Below, one piece after another: positions 23,749 to 30,708 of a DNA stretch of 35,422 nucleotides. Positions within the stretch are counted from its first letter, which is position 1, and every line of letters starts with the position of its first letter. The notes below the pieces were generated by a model, which saw only the letters and a program-made list of their open reading frames with translations, was not told the DNA's origin and did not search any database. Both the position numbers and the translations under genes were made by a program. Source of the stretch: a virus. The DNA lies in the IMG/VR virus record IMGVR_UViG_3300024290_000011, positions 1 through 35,422 of that record, one strand, 5' to 3'.

Positions 23749-23976
23749 CTAGCGCCAGCTTTTCGGTTTGTCAACACCTTTTCTTCGATCCGGCGGACGG
23801 CCCAGCCGAGCCAGTTTCCGCTCACCTTGGAACAGGCGGTCCCGCAGCATCTTCTCGGTGACGTGCGGGCAGCACTTGCGCAGCTGCTCGAAGGTCATCT
23901 GCTCGCCGCCGTCGACGGTGTACAGCCGAGCTGTTGGCAGCTCTTGAACTTCGTCGTCGAACTTCTTTCGGCTCAT
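23749..23976 (-). CDS. Small HTH-type DNA-binding protein
   Basis: The start is ATG 23976 (ATGA overlap with the upstream gene); the longer frame is a shadow. The 75-residue product contains 'MTFEQLRKCCPHVTEKMLRD' then 'RLFQGERKLARLGRPP', resembling the helix-turn-helix of small phage proteins ('L..RL..G..tle.L..P' pattern). The C-terminus is basic (RRKGVDKPKSWR). It may be a transcriptional regulator or a DNA-binding accessory. Assignment is by pattern only. Confidence 0.55.
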   Translation of the reverse strand: MSRKKFDDEVQELPTARLYTVDGGEQMTFEQLRKCCPHVTEKMLRDRLFQGERKLARLGRPPDRRKGVDKPKSWR

Positions 23977-24173
23977 GGTGCAGGCTCCGCAGTGTAGGAG
24001 CTTAGCCAGTGCGAGTAGGCGGGCGATTGCCTGGCCTGCTCCTCCGAATCGAAGCGTGCCGCTTCGCTCGGGTTGTCGGTATTGCAAGGGCCTATGCGAG
24101 TCATCATCTTGTAGTAGATGGGTTTGCCGCGAGCCTTGCTCGCCAGCTTTTCTCTCAGCACGAAAGTGTTCAT
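23973..24173 (-). CDS. Phage protein of unknown function, 66 aa
   Basis: The start is ATG 24173 (ATGA overlap), not the upstream open frame. The product reads 'MNTFVLREKLASKARGKPIY' with a short beta start, then a polar region 'SEEQARQSPAYSHWLSSY'. This resembles small phage proteins of the modified-residue/annotation-free kind that end in helix. No motif or membrane segment was found. It is tightly coupled to both neighbours by 4-base overlaps. Confidence 0.55.
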   Translation of the reverse strand: MNTFVLREKLASKARGKPIYYKMMTRIGPCNTDNPSEAARFDSEEQARQSPAYSHWLSSYTAEPAP

Positions 24174-24484
24174 GGCAAATCTCCGTAAGTCTCGACGTAA
24201 ATTCGATGCAGCTCTTCGTGAGCGATAGCTCGACGGAAGCACTCCTGTCGAATCAATGAATGGGCGAACGTACGCGCGTCCGGCGGGTCCATCTTCAGCG
24301 CTGCGGAGACGCGAATCGCTTCATCGATGATGAGTCCGGCCTCGCCTTCGACAAAGCCGTCATCGCGGATGTAGGCGTGAACTCGCTCCTTGAACGCCGC
24401 GTGCTTGCGGTGCTGGAGAAGCATGAGCGCCGAAACAAGCAGGGTTTGGAAAACGATCGAAATGATAGCTTCTGTGGTGCTCAT
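24170..24484 (-). CDS. Small membrane-anchored protein
   Basis: This 104-residue product has an N-terminal membrane segment (AIISIVFQTLLVSALMLL, ~6-23) and a helical cytoplasmic or periplasmic part rich in Glu, Arg and His ('FKERVHAYIRDDGFVEGEAG'). No lipobox is present. Function is unknown. The start ATG 24484 follows the 208-residue gene by 9 bases. Confidence 0.6.
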   Translation of the reverse strand: MSTTEAIISIVFQTLLVSALMLLQHRKHAAFKERVHAYIRDDGFVEGEAGLIIDEAIRVSAALKMDPPDARTFAHSLIRQECFRRAIAHEELHRIYVETYGDLP

Positions 24485-24493
24485 CGCGTGTCC

Positions 24494-25120
24494 TCAATAC
24501 TGGAAGTCAGCAGGTTTGGCCCATGGGGTCTTTCCGTCTTCTGACGGGTAGGGAGTGATAGCAGTTCGATCGAGAGCCGCGTCGATTTCTCCCGCGATGC
24601 TCTTGCCGAAATCGGTGACGCCGTCGTAATACAAATCGGCGTCGGGATCACTCGATCGAGCCGCTACTTTACGCAGCGTGTCGACCAGGAACGGAAGCTG
24701 GTGTTGTGCGTTGTAGTTCTGGTGGATCATGCGCCATGGGCCTTTCATCTGCCAGTAGGCTTGGCGCTCTTCTTCCTTCATTCCGATGTATTGGTCGATG
24801 AAAGCCATCGCCAGGAACGGCGACCAGAAGCAGGTGTCGACAGGAGCTATGACTTCCCCGAATTCACCGAGCGCGAAGTAGACCACGAATATCGGAACCC
24901 CGGCCACTCGGTACAGCGGCTCTTCGAGCGGGTCTTTGTATGTCGCGATGGTGTAGTCGCGATACGTAACGGCGCTGACGTATGTGCGTTTTTCCGGAGG
25001 CGGCATCGGCATGGGGAAGCTCTCGTTGAATAGCGGGTCTTGCGTAGCGGTAGCGTACAAACAGGCTTGCGGCGAATCTCTTTTGCTTGCGCGCATCGCA
25101 ATGTAGCTTCGGTCGCTCAT
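24494..25120 (-). CDS. Unknown protein of an FGEV paralogous pair (long member)
   Basis: This 208-residue protein has no recognised family. The stretch 'VVYFALGEFGEVIAPVDTCF' followed by 'WSPFLAMAF' matches 'VAYYLVDEFGEVLHPINAYF' then 'VSPVIAQAA' in the 104-residue product of 25465-25779, so the two genes are paralogues. The C-terminal end has a helical stretch and 'GKSIAGEIDAALDRTAI', which resembles 'LSAQIDAALKG' in the 86-residue gene at 23297-23557. No membrane segment or catalytic motif is seen. Confidence 0.6.
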   Translation of the reverse strand: MSDRSYIAMRASKRDSPQACLYATATQDPLFNESFPMPMPPPEKRTYVSAVTYRDYTIATYKDPLEEPLYRVAGVPIFVVYFALGEFGEVIAPVDTCFWSPFLAMAFIDQYIGMKEEERQAYWQMKGPWRMIHQNYNAQHQLPFLVDTLRKVAARSSDPDADLYYDGVTDFGKSIAGEIDAALDRTAITPYPSEDGKTPWAKPADFQY

Positions 25121-25140
25121 AGCGCACGTACCTGGTCAGT

Positions 25141-25168
25141 GTCGACGCGCCGAAGTCAGCGCGTCGAC
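25141..25168 (-). other. 10-bp perfect inverted repeat after a leftward gene
   Basis: GTCGACGCGC (25141-25150) and GCGCGTCGAC (25159-25168) flank an 8-nt loop and lie ~15 bases past the stop of 25183-25404. No U-tract follows on the minus strand, so it is not a normal terminator. It may protect the mRNA end, or be a protein site. Confidence 0.6.
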
Positions 25169-25182
25169 GTTGCCCGAGTGGA

Positions 25183-25404
25183 TCAATCGCTGCCGTTGGC
25201 GGCCGGCGAAACGTGGGTGACGATCACGCGAATCGGATGACCCACGCGGAAACCCTCTTCGCCGTGGGTTACGGCGACGACATCCGAAGGATCGATCAGC
25301 GGCACCGGAAAGCCGTTCGCGAAAGCGAAACGGACCGCATTGTCGATGTCGGTCGAGTTGAGGTCGTAGGTCTTGCGGTTGATCGTGTTTTCGACGAGTT
25401 CCAT
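25183..25404 (-). CDS. Phage protein of unknown function, 73 aa
   Basis: The product starts 'MELVENTINRKTYDLNSTDI' and looks like a short beta/alpha protein with 'HPIRVIVTHVSPAANGSD' at the end. No motif is recognised. CCAAGGAACTGCTATGG around its start resembles the leaders of other genes in this arm. A strong inverted repeat follows its stop. Confidence 0.55.
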   Translation of the reverse strand: MELVENTINRKTYDLNSTDIDNAVRFAFANGFPVPLIDPSDVVAVTHGEEGFRVGHPIRVIVTHVSPAANGSD

Positions 25405-25464
25405 AGCAGTTCCTTGGTCGTGGTTGAGTGCAGGCTGTTGGGTCTCGACGCCTGCGAATCGAGT

Positions 25465-25779
25465 TCAAAACTCCTTCGTGAAATCTTTTTCGTACCGGAG
25501 GAGAGCCGAAACTCTCGACTCGAACTTTTTCGGGGTGTCGATGAAGATGTCAGCGGCGGCTTGAGCGATGACCGGCGAAACGAAATACGCATTGATCGGA
25601 TGCAGCACTTCTCCGAATTCATCGACCAGGTAGTACGCGACGTGGACGCCGATACCGCCGCCAATTTTTCCGTCAGGCCCGTCGAGATACCGAAGCGCGC
25701 CGCCGTCGTGTCGCACTTGCTCGCTGTGAAGTTCGGCGATGAACAAACTCCGGTATGGCTGAACGCGCTTGAAGTTCAT
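25465..25779 (-). CDS. Unknown protein of an FGEV paralogous pair (short member)
   Basis: The start is ATG 25779 (ATGA overlap with the exonuclease stop). The 104-residue product carries 'VAYYLVDEFGEVLHPINAYF' plus 'VSPVIAQAA', the same block as the 208-residue protein at 24494-25120. The shared block is predicted beta strand-turn-strand and then helix. Ahead of it, 'GGALRYLDGPDGKIGGGIGV' is Gly-rich. Function is unknown; duplication within one operon suggests an arm-specific role. Confidence 0.6.
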   Translation of the reverse strand: MNFKRVQPYRSLFIAELHSEQVRHDGGALRYLDGPDGKIGGGIGVHVAYYLVDEFGEVLHPINAYFVSPVIAQAAADIFIDTPKKFESRVSALLRYEKDFTKEF

Positions 25780-26327
25780 GGCTTGATCCGCCCGGGAGCT
25801 TTGCGGTACGAAACGCAAACGATCTTGGCTTGGTGCTTCGCATCGTCTAGCGCGTAGTGAGGAGGGCCTTGGAACTCGACATCATGGCGAGTGACGCCGG
25901 CAAAATCCGCAACCGTGCGAACATCGCGAACGTTCCAGAACTTCCAAGGGGCCTTGAGGTTGAAACGTCGAAGTGCGTTTTCGAGAATGACGATGTCGAA
26001 AATAGAACCGTTGCCCCACGGGCGAACGACCGATTCTTCGTCGTAACATACAGCGCTGACCCACCGGCAGAAATCGCTCAGCACAACGCCGGCCGGGCTC
26101 GCGAGAGGATCGTGCAGCACAGCACGAGCACCGGGCTCTTGCATTTTCCACCAAGCCATCGTCTCTTCGTCGAAGTCTCCGAGCGGATCACTGCCTACCT
26201 CCACGCTGCGGTAGAAGTCTTGCTGCATCTCTCCTGTTTCCGGGCTGAAAAACACCGCGCCGATGGAAAGAATCTGAGCGTCGTAGGAAAGGCTTAGCGT
26301 TTCGAGGTCAATGCTGAGGTCTCTCAC
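25776..26327 (-). CDS. DnaQ-like (DEDDh) 3'-5' exonuclease
   Basis: The start is GTG 26327, with AAGGAG six bases before it; the longer frame overlaps the upstream small gene. The 183-residue product fits a DEDDh nuclease: 'DLSIDLETLSL' (Asp7, Glu9), 'NGSIFDIVILENALRR' (Asp111) and 'HYALDDAKHQA' (His157, Asp162). The layout resembles the Rv2179c-type phage exoribonucleases and single-domain exonucleases rather than a polymerase proofreading domain. It may trim RNA or DNA ends or degrade host nucleic acid. The stop overlaps the next gene by ATGA. Confidence 0.8.
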   Translation of the reverse strand: MRDLSIDLETLSLSYDAQILSIGAVFFSPETGEMQQDFYRSVEVGSDPLGDFDEETMAWWKMQEPGARAVLHDPLASPAGVVLSDFCRWVSAVCYDEESVVRPWGNGSIFDIVILENALRRFNLKAPWKFWNVRDVRTVADFAGVTRHDVEFQGPPHYALDDAKHQAKIVCVSYRKAPGRIKP

Positions 26328-26425
26328 AGCAAGCTCCTTGCGATGCGCAGGCCACACACCAGGTACGTGACCGCACACACCGCTATGACGAAATAGTCGA
26401 TGGGGGTGAAGCGCTTGATCTTCAC
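26324..26425 (-). CDS. 33-residue membrane peptide between overlapping genes
   Basis: This frame starts at GTG 26425 in a GTGA overlap with the upstream HTH-like gene stop and ends at TGA 26324-26326, overlapping the exonuclease GTG. AAGGAG lies upstream. The 33 codons encode 'PIDYFVIAVCAVTYLVCGLR', a single membrane segment with basic ends. Both ends fit the overlap pattern of the operon exactly, so it is very probably a real gene, though short enough to be missed by standard cut-offs. Confidence 0.7.
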   Translation of the reverse strand: MKIKRFTPIDYFVIAVCAVTYLVCGLRIARSLL

Positions 26426-26727
26426 GCGAGTTTCTCCTTGAGGTTGTCGAGTTGCCATCCGCACTCGATCGCAGCGTAGAGCCGAAGCTCTGTAGCGTCT
26501 TCTTGATCCAGGTGCAAGAACTCGATGAACGAATCTATCATCTGCGGCGTCATCGGTCTTTTATCGTAAAACCGGCGGTAGGCGCTGTTGACGTGCATGT
26601 TCCATGGCGCGCTGACATCCGAAATTCTTTTTCCTTCCTCGCGCAGATGACGGCGCATGATGTCGCGAACCGTTTTAGGGTTCTTCTTGACCTTGATCTT
26701 GCGTCCGGTGGAGGGTCGAAAGCTCAC
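26422..26727 (-). CDS. XRE/HTH-like DNA-binding protein
   Basis: The start is GTG 26727 (GTGA overlap, GGAGGA upstream). The 101-residue product has a basic start (RPSTGRKIKVKKNPKTVRDI), then helices 'MRRHLREEGKRISDVSAPWN' and 'MTPQMIDSFIEFLHLDQEDA', a layout that fits an XRE-like helix-turn-helix regulator with the family-like 'RPMTPQMIDSFIEFL' block. It ends in 'LRLYAAIECGW', a common HTH-accessory pattern. It may regulate the divergent arms. No lysogeny genes are seen, so a simple timing regulator is more likely than a CI-type repressor. Confidence 0.6.
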   Translation of the reverse strand: MSFRPSTGRKIKVKKNPKTVRDIMRRHLREEGKRISDVSAPWNMHVNSAYRRFYDKRPMTPQMIDSFIEFLHLDQEDATELRLYAAIECGWQLDNLKEKLA

Positions 26728-27179
26728 AGCCCGATATCCTCCGCCTCTTCTTTCTCGTGCTGCCGCAGCCACGGGAGGTCGACTCGCAGCATCGGGAAGG
26801 GGCCGATCCAGCCGAACACGTTGCCGTACTGCTTGGCGAAACCGTACTTGTCGTACCATGTTCCGCGGCGCCAGACGCACACTTCCATGCGCTTGTACGA
26901 AGGCGTTTGCGCCGGCCACGGCTGCAACAGCACGACGTAGTAGCCCATCTCGAACGGATCGTCGAGTGATTCGAGCTGCTTGGCATCGAGAGGGCCGTAC
27001 CAGCCGTGGACAACGGCTGCTGATCGCGACGGCATTTGGGTCTCGACCCAAGACGGTTCCTCGAAGCGAAACACCTGGTAGGTGCGCGCGTCCGGGTTTG
27101 CCGCCGGGTACTCGCACAATTCAACTAGATAGGCGCCCGCTTTCGAGGGGTCGTCTAACACTTCAAGAAGCACGCTCAT
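26724..27179 (-). CDS. Unknown protein with GWIGP motif (long member)
   Basis: This 151-residue protein is aromatic-rich and contains 'GNVFGWIGPFPMLR' near the C-terminus and 'VVHGWYGPL' in the middle. The 77-residue product of 27176-27409 contains 'GEVHGWIGPLPRLR', so they share a small repeated module, possibly a beta hairpin. The N-terminus begins 'MSVLLEVLDDPSKAGAYLVE'. No enzyme motif or membrane span was identified. The stop overlaps the HTH-like GTG start. Confidence 0.6.
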   Translation of the reverse strand: MSVLLEVLDDPSKAGAYLVELCEYPAANPDARTYQVFRFEEPSWVETQMPSRSAAVVHGWYGPLDAKQLESLDDPFEMGYYVVLLQPWPAQTPSYKRMEVCVWRRGTWYDKYGFAKQYGNVFGWIGPFPMLRVDLPWLRQHEKEEAEDIGL

Positions 27180-27409
27180 TCGGGCGGGGCCTCGACATTC
27201 GTTCGCAGAGGGCGCAGACGCGGCAACGGGCCGATCCAGCCGTGTACCTCACCCCGGAAGTTCTGATCGCTGCTCAGGTACGTCCAGCGCCCGTTGAACC
27301 ACATGAGGAAGAGGTCGACTACCAGCCCGCGGCCGTACGGGTCGTCTACGCGACATGCGTAGACGCCCGTCTGCTGCGGCAAACCGATTTCTTCGTACTG
27401 AACCTTCAT
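27176..27409 (-). CDS. Unknown protein with GWIGP motif (short member)
   Basis: The start is ATG 27409 (TGATG overlap with the 489-residue gene stop). The 77-residue product has 'GVYACRVDDPYGRGLVVDLF', 'WFNGRWTYLSSDQNFRGEV' and then 'HGWIGPLPRLR', giving an all-beta look with several Trp. It shares the GWIGP module with the next gene. Function is unknown; possible carbohydrate or protein binding is only a guess. Confidence 0.6.
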   Translation of the reverse strand: MKVQYEEIGLPQQTGVYACRVDDPYGRGLVVDLFLMWFNGRWTYLSSDQNFRGEVHGWIGPLPRLRPLRTNVEAPPE

Positions 27410-28878
27410 CACAGCCGCTTCTGGAGCCTTTCGCACAAAATGACGTGGAACTGAAGCAGCTGCTCGTCCGACAGCGAGGTCACGCAGCTGGACCGGCCGA
27501 AAAGCCGAATCAAGTCAGCGCGACTTTCATGAACGCCGAGGACTTTTGCCGCAGCGCGGATTGATTGGATGAGCATCTGACGATGTTGTTCCGTTGCTCG
27601 CGTCGCCGCTTGGAAATGGTTCTTCGCCTTCAGCAATTCGTTCTTGAGCGCTCTCTCCGCCTCGAAATTCTTGCGAGCGATGCCAAGGTCGCGCGCCATC
27701 TCGCGGATCGCACGCACCGCGAGGTCGGCTTCGGTGCGGCCAGGCTCGTGCAGCGACTTGTTGTTCCAGCCGGGCACGCGACGGTGCAGTTCATCGTAGA
27801 CGCGCACGAGGTCGTCGAGGTAGTCGGCTCTTTCGAGGTCTCGAATCGGGTCCGCATCGGGGCAGCTCCACGAGACCGACGGCTGGTTGACGCGGGCGGC
27901 TTTCGGCTCGTCCGCGGCAATCTCGACGACAGAGCACACCATGCCGTTGTCATCGACCGGCCGCCATGTGGCACACCATGAAGCGTGATCGCGGTAGGTG
28001 AACTTGCTGCGGTGGCCGTCTTCTTCGCGCTCCATGAGCACCGCGTAGTCCTTGCTGTAGAGCTTCTGCCGGACATCGATCACCTTGTACACCGCCGGCA
28101 GCACGATCGAGAAGTAGCGCTCGCCTTCCTTCGGCGGAAGTTCGGTTCCCTTGAACTCGACGCTGTTCAAGAAATTTCGGTAGTGCTGCTTGAGTTGTTC
28201 CGTGTCGTAAATCCGTTCCCACTTTTTGCCCCAGTTAGGCCTGACTTCGACCACGTAGGAGCGATCGTTCTTGCCTTTCTCATCGACGCGCTTGAGGCGA
28301 GCCAGAAACTTTCCGTGCCGCTTTTCTTCGACGCTCAGCACAAGAACTCTCATGAAAGCGACATTTCGGCTTTGCCAGAAGGTTCCCGGCTCGGGCGGCT
28401 GAACGCCATGGCTTTTCTCGACCCACGGCGGCGGCACGTGAGCGTCGCCCAAAGCACCGCGCAGTTTTTTGTGCGCGTCTCGTTCCTGCTGCATGGCCGC
28501 CTGTTCGATCTGCGCAGAAATGACGCGGCTGATCGCTTGCTGGGTTTTTTCGTCCTTCGGGATCGTGAGCTTGAAGTCCAGATTGACGGCACGCAACGGC
28601 GCGAAGCGGCGGTCGCTCACTTGAATCGAAAAAGGTCCGGGCACGACGCCATTGTGCGTGTTAAAACAAGCAACGTGTTGACCGATGAACGTGGTTCGCA
28701 GCCAGGCGTGCATGCGCTTCGACTCAGCTTTGAACACGCCGGTCGGCGGCAGCAGCAAACCGCCGCACGGAACGATGTCGGTGATCTTGCATGTAGCGTC
28801 CTCGACAACAGCGGTGACGTGAATGCGCGTCGGAACGGTAGCGTCGCTGGTGAAAGTCTTTTCGTAAGTCGAAAACAT
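27409..28878 (-). CDS. Large protein of unknown function, 489 aa
   Basis: This is the largest leftward gene. Residues 1-~110 look beta; ~115-145 is a charged helix (IEQAAMQQERDAHKKLRGAL). The centre has beta-rich parts with 'VRPNWGKKWERIYDTEQL' and 'SKFTYRDHASWCATW'. The last ~130 residues are helical and coiled-coil-like ('ARKNFEAERALKNELLKAKN'). No nuclease, ATPase or polymerase motif is recognisable. Its leader, caaggacactgccgaaATG, is identical to that of the gene at 28908-29282. It could be a host-takeover or replication accessory protein. Confidence 0.6.
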   Translation of the reverse strand: MFSTYEKTFTSDATVPTRIHVTAVVEDATCKITDIVPCGGLLLPPTGVFKAESKRMHAWLRTTFIGQHVACFNTHNGVVPGPFSIQVSDRRFAPLRAVNLDFKLTIPKDEKTQQAISRVISAQIEQAAMQQERDAHKKLRGALGDAHVPPPWVEKSHGVQPPEPGTFWQSRNVAFMRVLVLSVEEKRHGKFLARLKRVDEKGKNDRSYVVEVRPNWGKKWERIYDTEQLKQHYRNFLNSVEFKGTELPPKEGERYFSIVLPAVYKVIDVRQKLYSKDYAVLMEREEDGHRSKFTYRDHASWCATWRPVDDNGMVCSVVEIAADEPKAARVNQPSVSWSCPDADPIRDLERADYLDDLVRVYDELHRRVPGWNNKSLHEPGRTEADLAVRAIREMARDLGIARKNFEAERALKNELLKAKNHFQAATRATEQHRQMLIQSIRAAAKVLGVHESRADLIRLFGRSSCVTSLSDEQLLQFHVILCERLQKRL

Positions 28879-28907
28879 TTCGGCAGTGTCCTTGAGTCGG
28901 TGGTGGG

Positions 28908-29282
28908 TTACTTCTTGCGACGCGGCAACGCGCGCGGCGACAAGCGTTCGGTGCGGATAGCACGACGCTCAAGCAGGTCCATGAACGTCTTCGCTCTCCG
29001 CTCGCTGTTGCCGAAATAGGATACGCGAAAAGCGTGGAACTCCTGCGGAGTTACGTTCTTCTTGATTCTCATAACGTTGGCCGCCCACACGAGTCCTTGA
29101 GCAGCGCAAGTAAACTCGTACACGAGGCTGAGGTTGAGCAGAATGACCTCGTCATTTTTCGGCCAGTTAGCAACTCGGCGAAAGGCAGCCATGGAGTTCT
29201 TGCATGCGCCCCAGCCACGGAGCAGGTTCATCGTGACGTAGTAGAGGTTATCAGCGCGGTGCTTTTTGATTTTCTTCGGCAT
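28908..29282 (-). CDS. Phage protein of unknown function, 124 aa
   Basis: The start is ATG 29282, within the duplicated leader sequence; the upstream open frame is a shadow of the zinc-ribbon gene. The product is basic and mainly helical: 'MPKKIKKHRADNLYYVTMNL' then 'LSLVYEFTCAAQGLVWAANV'. The C-terminus is strongly basic (RALPRRKK). No family was recognised. It may bind nucleic acid. Confidence 0.6.
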   Translation of the reverse strand: MPKKIKKHRADNLYYVTMNLLRGWGACKNSMAAFRRVANWPKNDEVILLNLSLVYEFTCAAQGLVWAANVMRIKKNVTPQEFHAFRVSYFGNSERRAKTFMDLLERRAIRTERLSPRALPRRKK

Positions 29283-29305
29283 TTCGGCAGTGTCCTTGGT
29301 TGGGT

Positions 29306-29821
29306 TCAGGTAGTGCTGACGTGACCGGCTGCGTCTCGATCGAGCTGGAGGTCGGCCATGTCCCGCAGCCAGGCCGGCCACTCGTCGAGCGGGACGAGGC
29401 CTTCTTCGATGTTGGTTATTTCCTCAGCGGGGTAGGACCAGATGTCGGAAGCCATCGGAAGGGGACATCCGACGCGCAGCCGGTAGCGCTTCAAGGCGTC
29501 GCCCCACTTCAGCGACTCGCGCTGGCGCCAGTCGACCCAGCCGAGCGCACCGCACGTCGGGCAGGGACACAGCGCGAATTCATCGTGTGCCACGTGGATG
29601 AGACGTTCCTTGCGCCCTTCGCACTTCGGGCAGGCGGTTCGATCGAGCAACAGCATCCAGTAGCGAACACTGCGCATGCGGATCGACAGCCACAACACGC
29701 TGAAGAACAGGGTGGTGGCGCTGCGCAAACAAGACAAAGGGGGAACCGAAGACTTTTTCGAGGCCAAAAGCTTTCGGCCTAACATTTTCGCTTCTTCGAT
29801 TTGGCGATGGTTGTAGCGCAT
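29306..29821 (-). CDS. Zinc-ribbon protein with possible HTH-like end
   Basis: This 171-residue protein has four or more Cys at 64, 67, 85, 87 and 90 ('CPKCEGRKERLI' and 'LCPCPTCGALGW'), a zinc-ribbon/DnaJ-like finger. The C-terminal part contains 'PAEEITNIEEGLVPLDEWP', like the last helices of an XRE helix-turn-helix ('..IE.G..PL'). A zinc finger followed by an HTH is the MqsA-like plan, so a DNA- or host-factor-binding regulator is plausible. It has a hydrophobic region ~36-58 that might be a buried helix. Confidence 0.5.
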   Translation of the reverse strand: MRYNHRQIEEAKMLGRKLLASKKSSVPPLSCLRSATTLFFSVLWLSIRMRSVRYWMLLLDRTACPKCEGRKERLIHVAHDEFALCPCPTCGALGWVDWRQRESLKWGDALKRYRLRVGCPLPMASDIWSYPAEEITNIEEGLVPLDEWPAWLRDMADLQLDRDAAGHVSTT

Positions 29822-29827
29822 GTCGCT

Positions 29828-30235
29828 TTACTCCGAACGAGTGATCGTCACGAAAGCGAACATGGCGTCGTTGCCGGCGTTCATGTAGGTGCCGCGTTCC
29901 ATGCGGAAGCGCTTGTCCTTGTGCTCCGGCGCTCCGCGCACTTTCGCGATGCCGCCGCTCAGGATCGAGTTCTGGTTTTGGAAGTAGCGCTTGGCTTCGT
30001 CGTTGATCGCAGCGACGTTGCCGTTTTCGAGCGGGATGCGCTTGCAGCGTGCGTACGACTCGCCGACCGACAGCTTGCTCAGCTGATCGTTGAGCGAGCC
30101 GGGGAGGAACAGAACGCGGACCGCAGACGCGGCCTTCTTCGGCTTCGCCTTGCGACGGCGAGCCAAATCGCGCTTCGTCTCCGCGCTCATCGTACGGGTC
30201 TTCGGCGCAGTATCGGTCGAGCTGGCAGACGCCAT
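29828..30235 (-). CDS. First gene of the leftward operon, 135 aa
   Basis: The start is ATG 30235 with CAGGAG upstream; earlier in-frame codons run through the promoter. The product has a basic tail 'AETKRDLARRRKAKPKKAAS' (18-37), then a compact domain with 'VLFLPGSLNDQLSKLSVGES', and ends 'NDAMFAFVTITRSE'. It is placed ~34 bases after the predicted start of transcription, so it should be made first and strongly. The leader GGAGACCACCATG is identical to that of the AT-hook gene, and both products have basic tails. It may bind nucleic acid; no family was recognised. Confidence 0.6.
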   Translation of the reverse strand: MASASSTDTAPKTRTMSAETKRDLARRRKAKPKKAASAVRVLFLPGSLNDQLSKLSVGESYARCKRIPLENGNVAAINDEAKRYFQNQNSILSGGIAKVRGAPEHKDKRFRMERGTYMNAGNDAMFAFVTITRSE

Positions 30236-30275
30236 GGTGGTCTCCTGTTTCGGGTGAAGTAAGCGAGCAAGAAAC

Positions 30276-30306
30276 ATACTACTGCGCGACGGGGGTGCCT
30301 TGTCAA
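30276..30306 (-). promoter_or_regulatory. Leftward operon promoter
   Basis: On the minus strand TTGACA (plus 30306-30301) is a perfect -35 box; TAGTAT (plus 30281-30276) is a 4/6 -10 box after a 19-bp spacer. Predicted transcription starts near 30269, about 34 bases before the first ATG at 30235. The long spacer may mean a regulated promoter. Confidence 0.55.
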
Positions 30307-30358
30307 GCCCTCGTTCTCGGTCTAGGCCGGAAATCGCAGGCTCGTGCTGACAAGGTCT

Positions 30359-30499
30359 GGCTGGCTTTCCGAAGCGAAGCGGCTCTGAGGTCCGGCTGAC
30401 TTTCCGAAGCGAAACAGTTCGTGCCGCTCCGACTGGAACCGGCTGGGTCTGCAAAGCGAGGCGGATTTTGGAACGGGCTGGGTTTCCGAAGCGGGAGCT
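30359..30499. repeat. Four direct repeats, iteron-like
   Basis: Copies of about 24 bp, consensus GGCTGNNTTTCCGAAGCGAA, begin at 30359, 30394, 30441 and 30476, so the spacings are 35, 47 and 35 bp. Copies 1, 2 and 4 share TTTCCGAAGCG exactly; copy 3 is degenerate (TCTGCAAAGCG). The position in a divergent gap fits iterons or operators. Confidence 0.65.
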
Positions 30500-30679
30500 T
30501 TTCCGCATTTATTTCCCGTGTGCGTACGCCCGATCGCGTTTGCCCTGGCGCGTACGTAGTGCGCTCGCCCGCACCCTGCGCGCGCTTCCTTCATGCGGCG
30601 TCGACGGGCCGACGTGACCGCCCGACCGCGCGCCTTCAGCTGGCCGCGCCCCTGGCGCTACCGTTCGTCGGCGGAGTAG

Positions 30680-30708
30680 TTGCGCTACTGCGAGGCACGT
30701 GCTCTAAT
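30680..30708 (+). promoter_or_regulatory. Rightward arm promoter
   Basis: TTGCGC (30680-30685) and TCTAAT (30703-30708; 5/6 of TATAAT) lie 17 bp apart. Transcription would start near 30715 and the first ATG is at 30752. GTAG-TTGCG-CTAC around the -35 box is an inverted repeat and may bind a regulator. Confidence 0.55.

Noticed and set aside
30302-30327. GTCAAGCC and GTCTAGGC near the leftward promoter as a third array
   Set aside because: The spacing is 18 bp instead of 15 and both octamers deviate from GTCWWGAC.
30322-30594. Open frame on the minus strand through the direct repeats
   Set aside because: It arises from the repeat pattern, has no ribosome site and would cross the leftward promoter region's upstream side.
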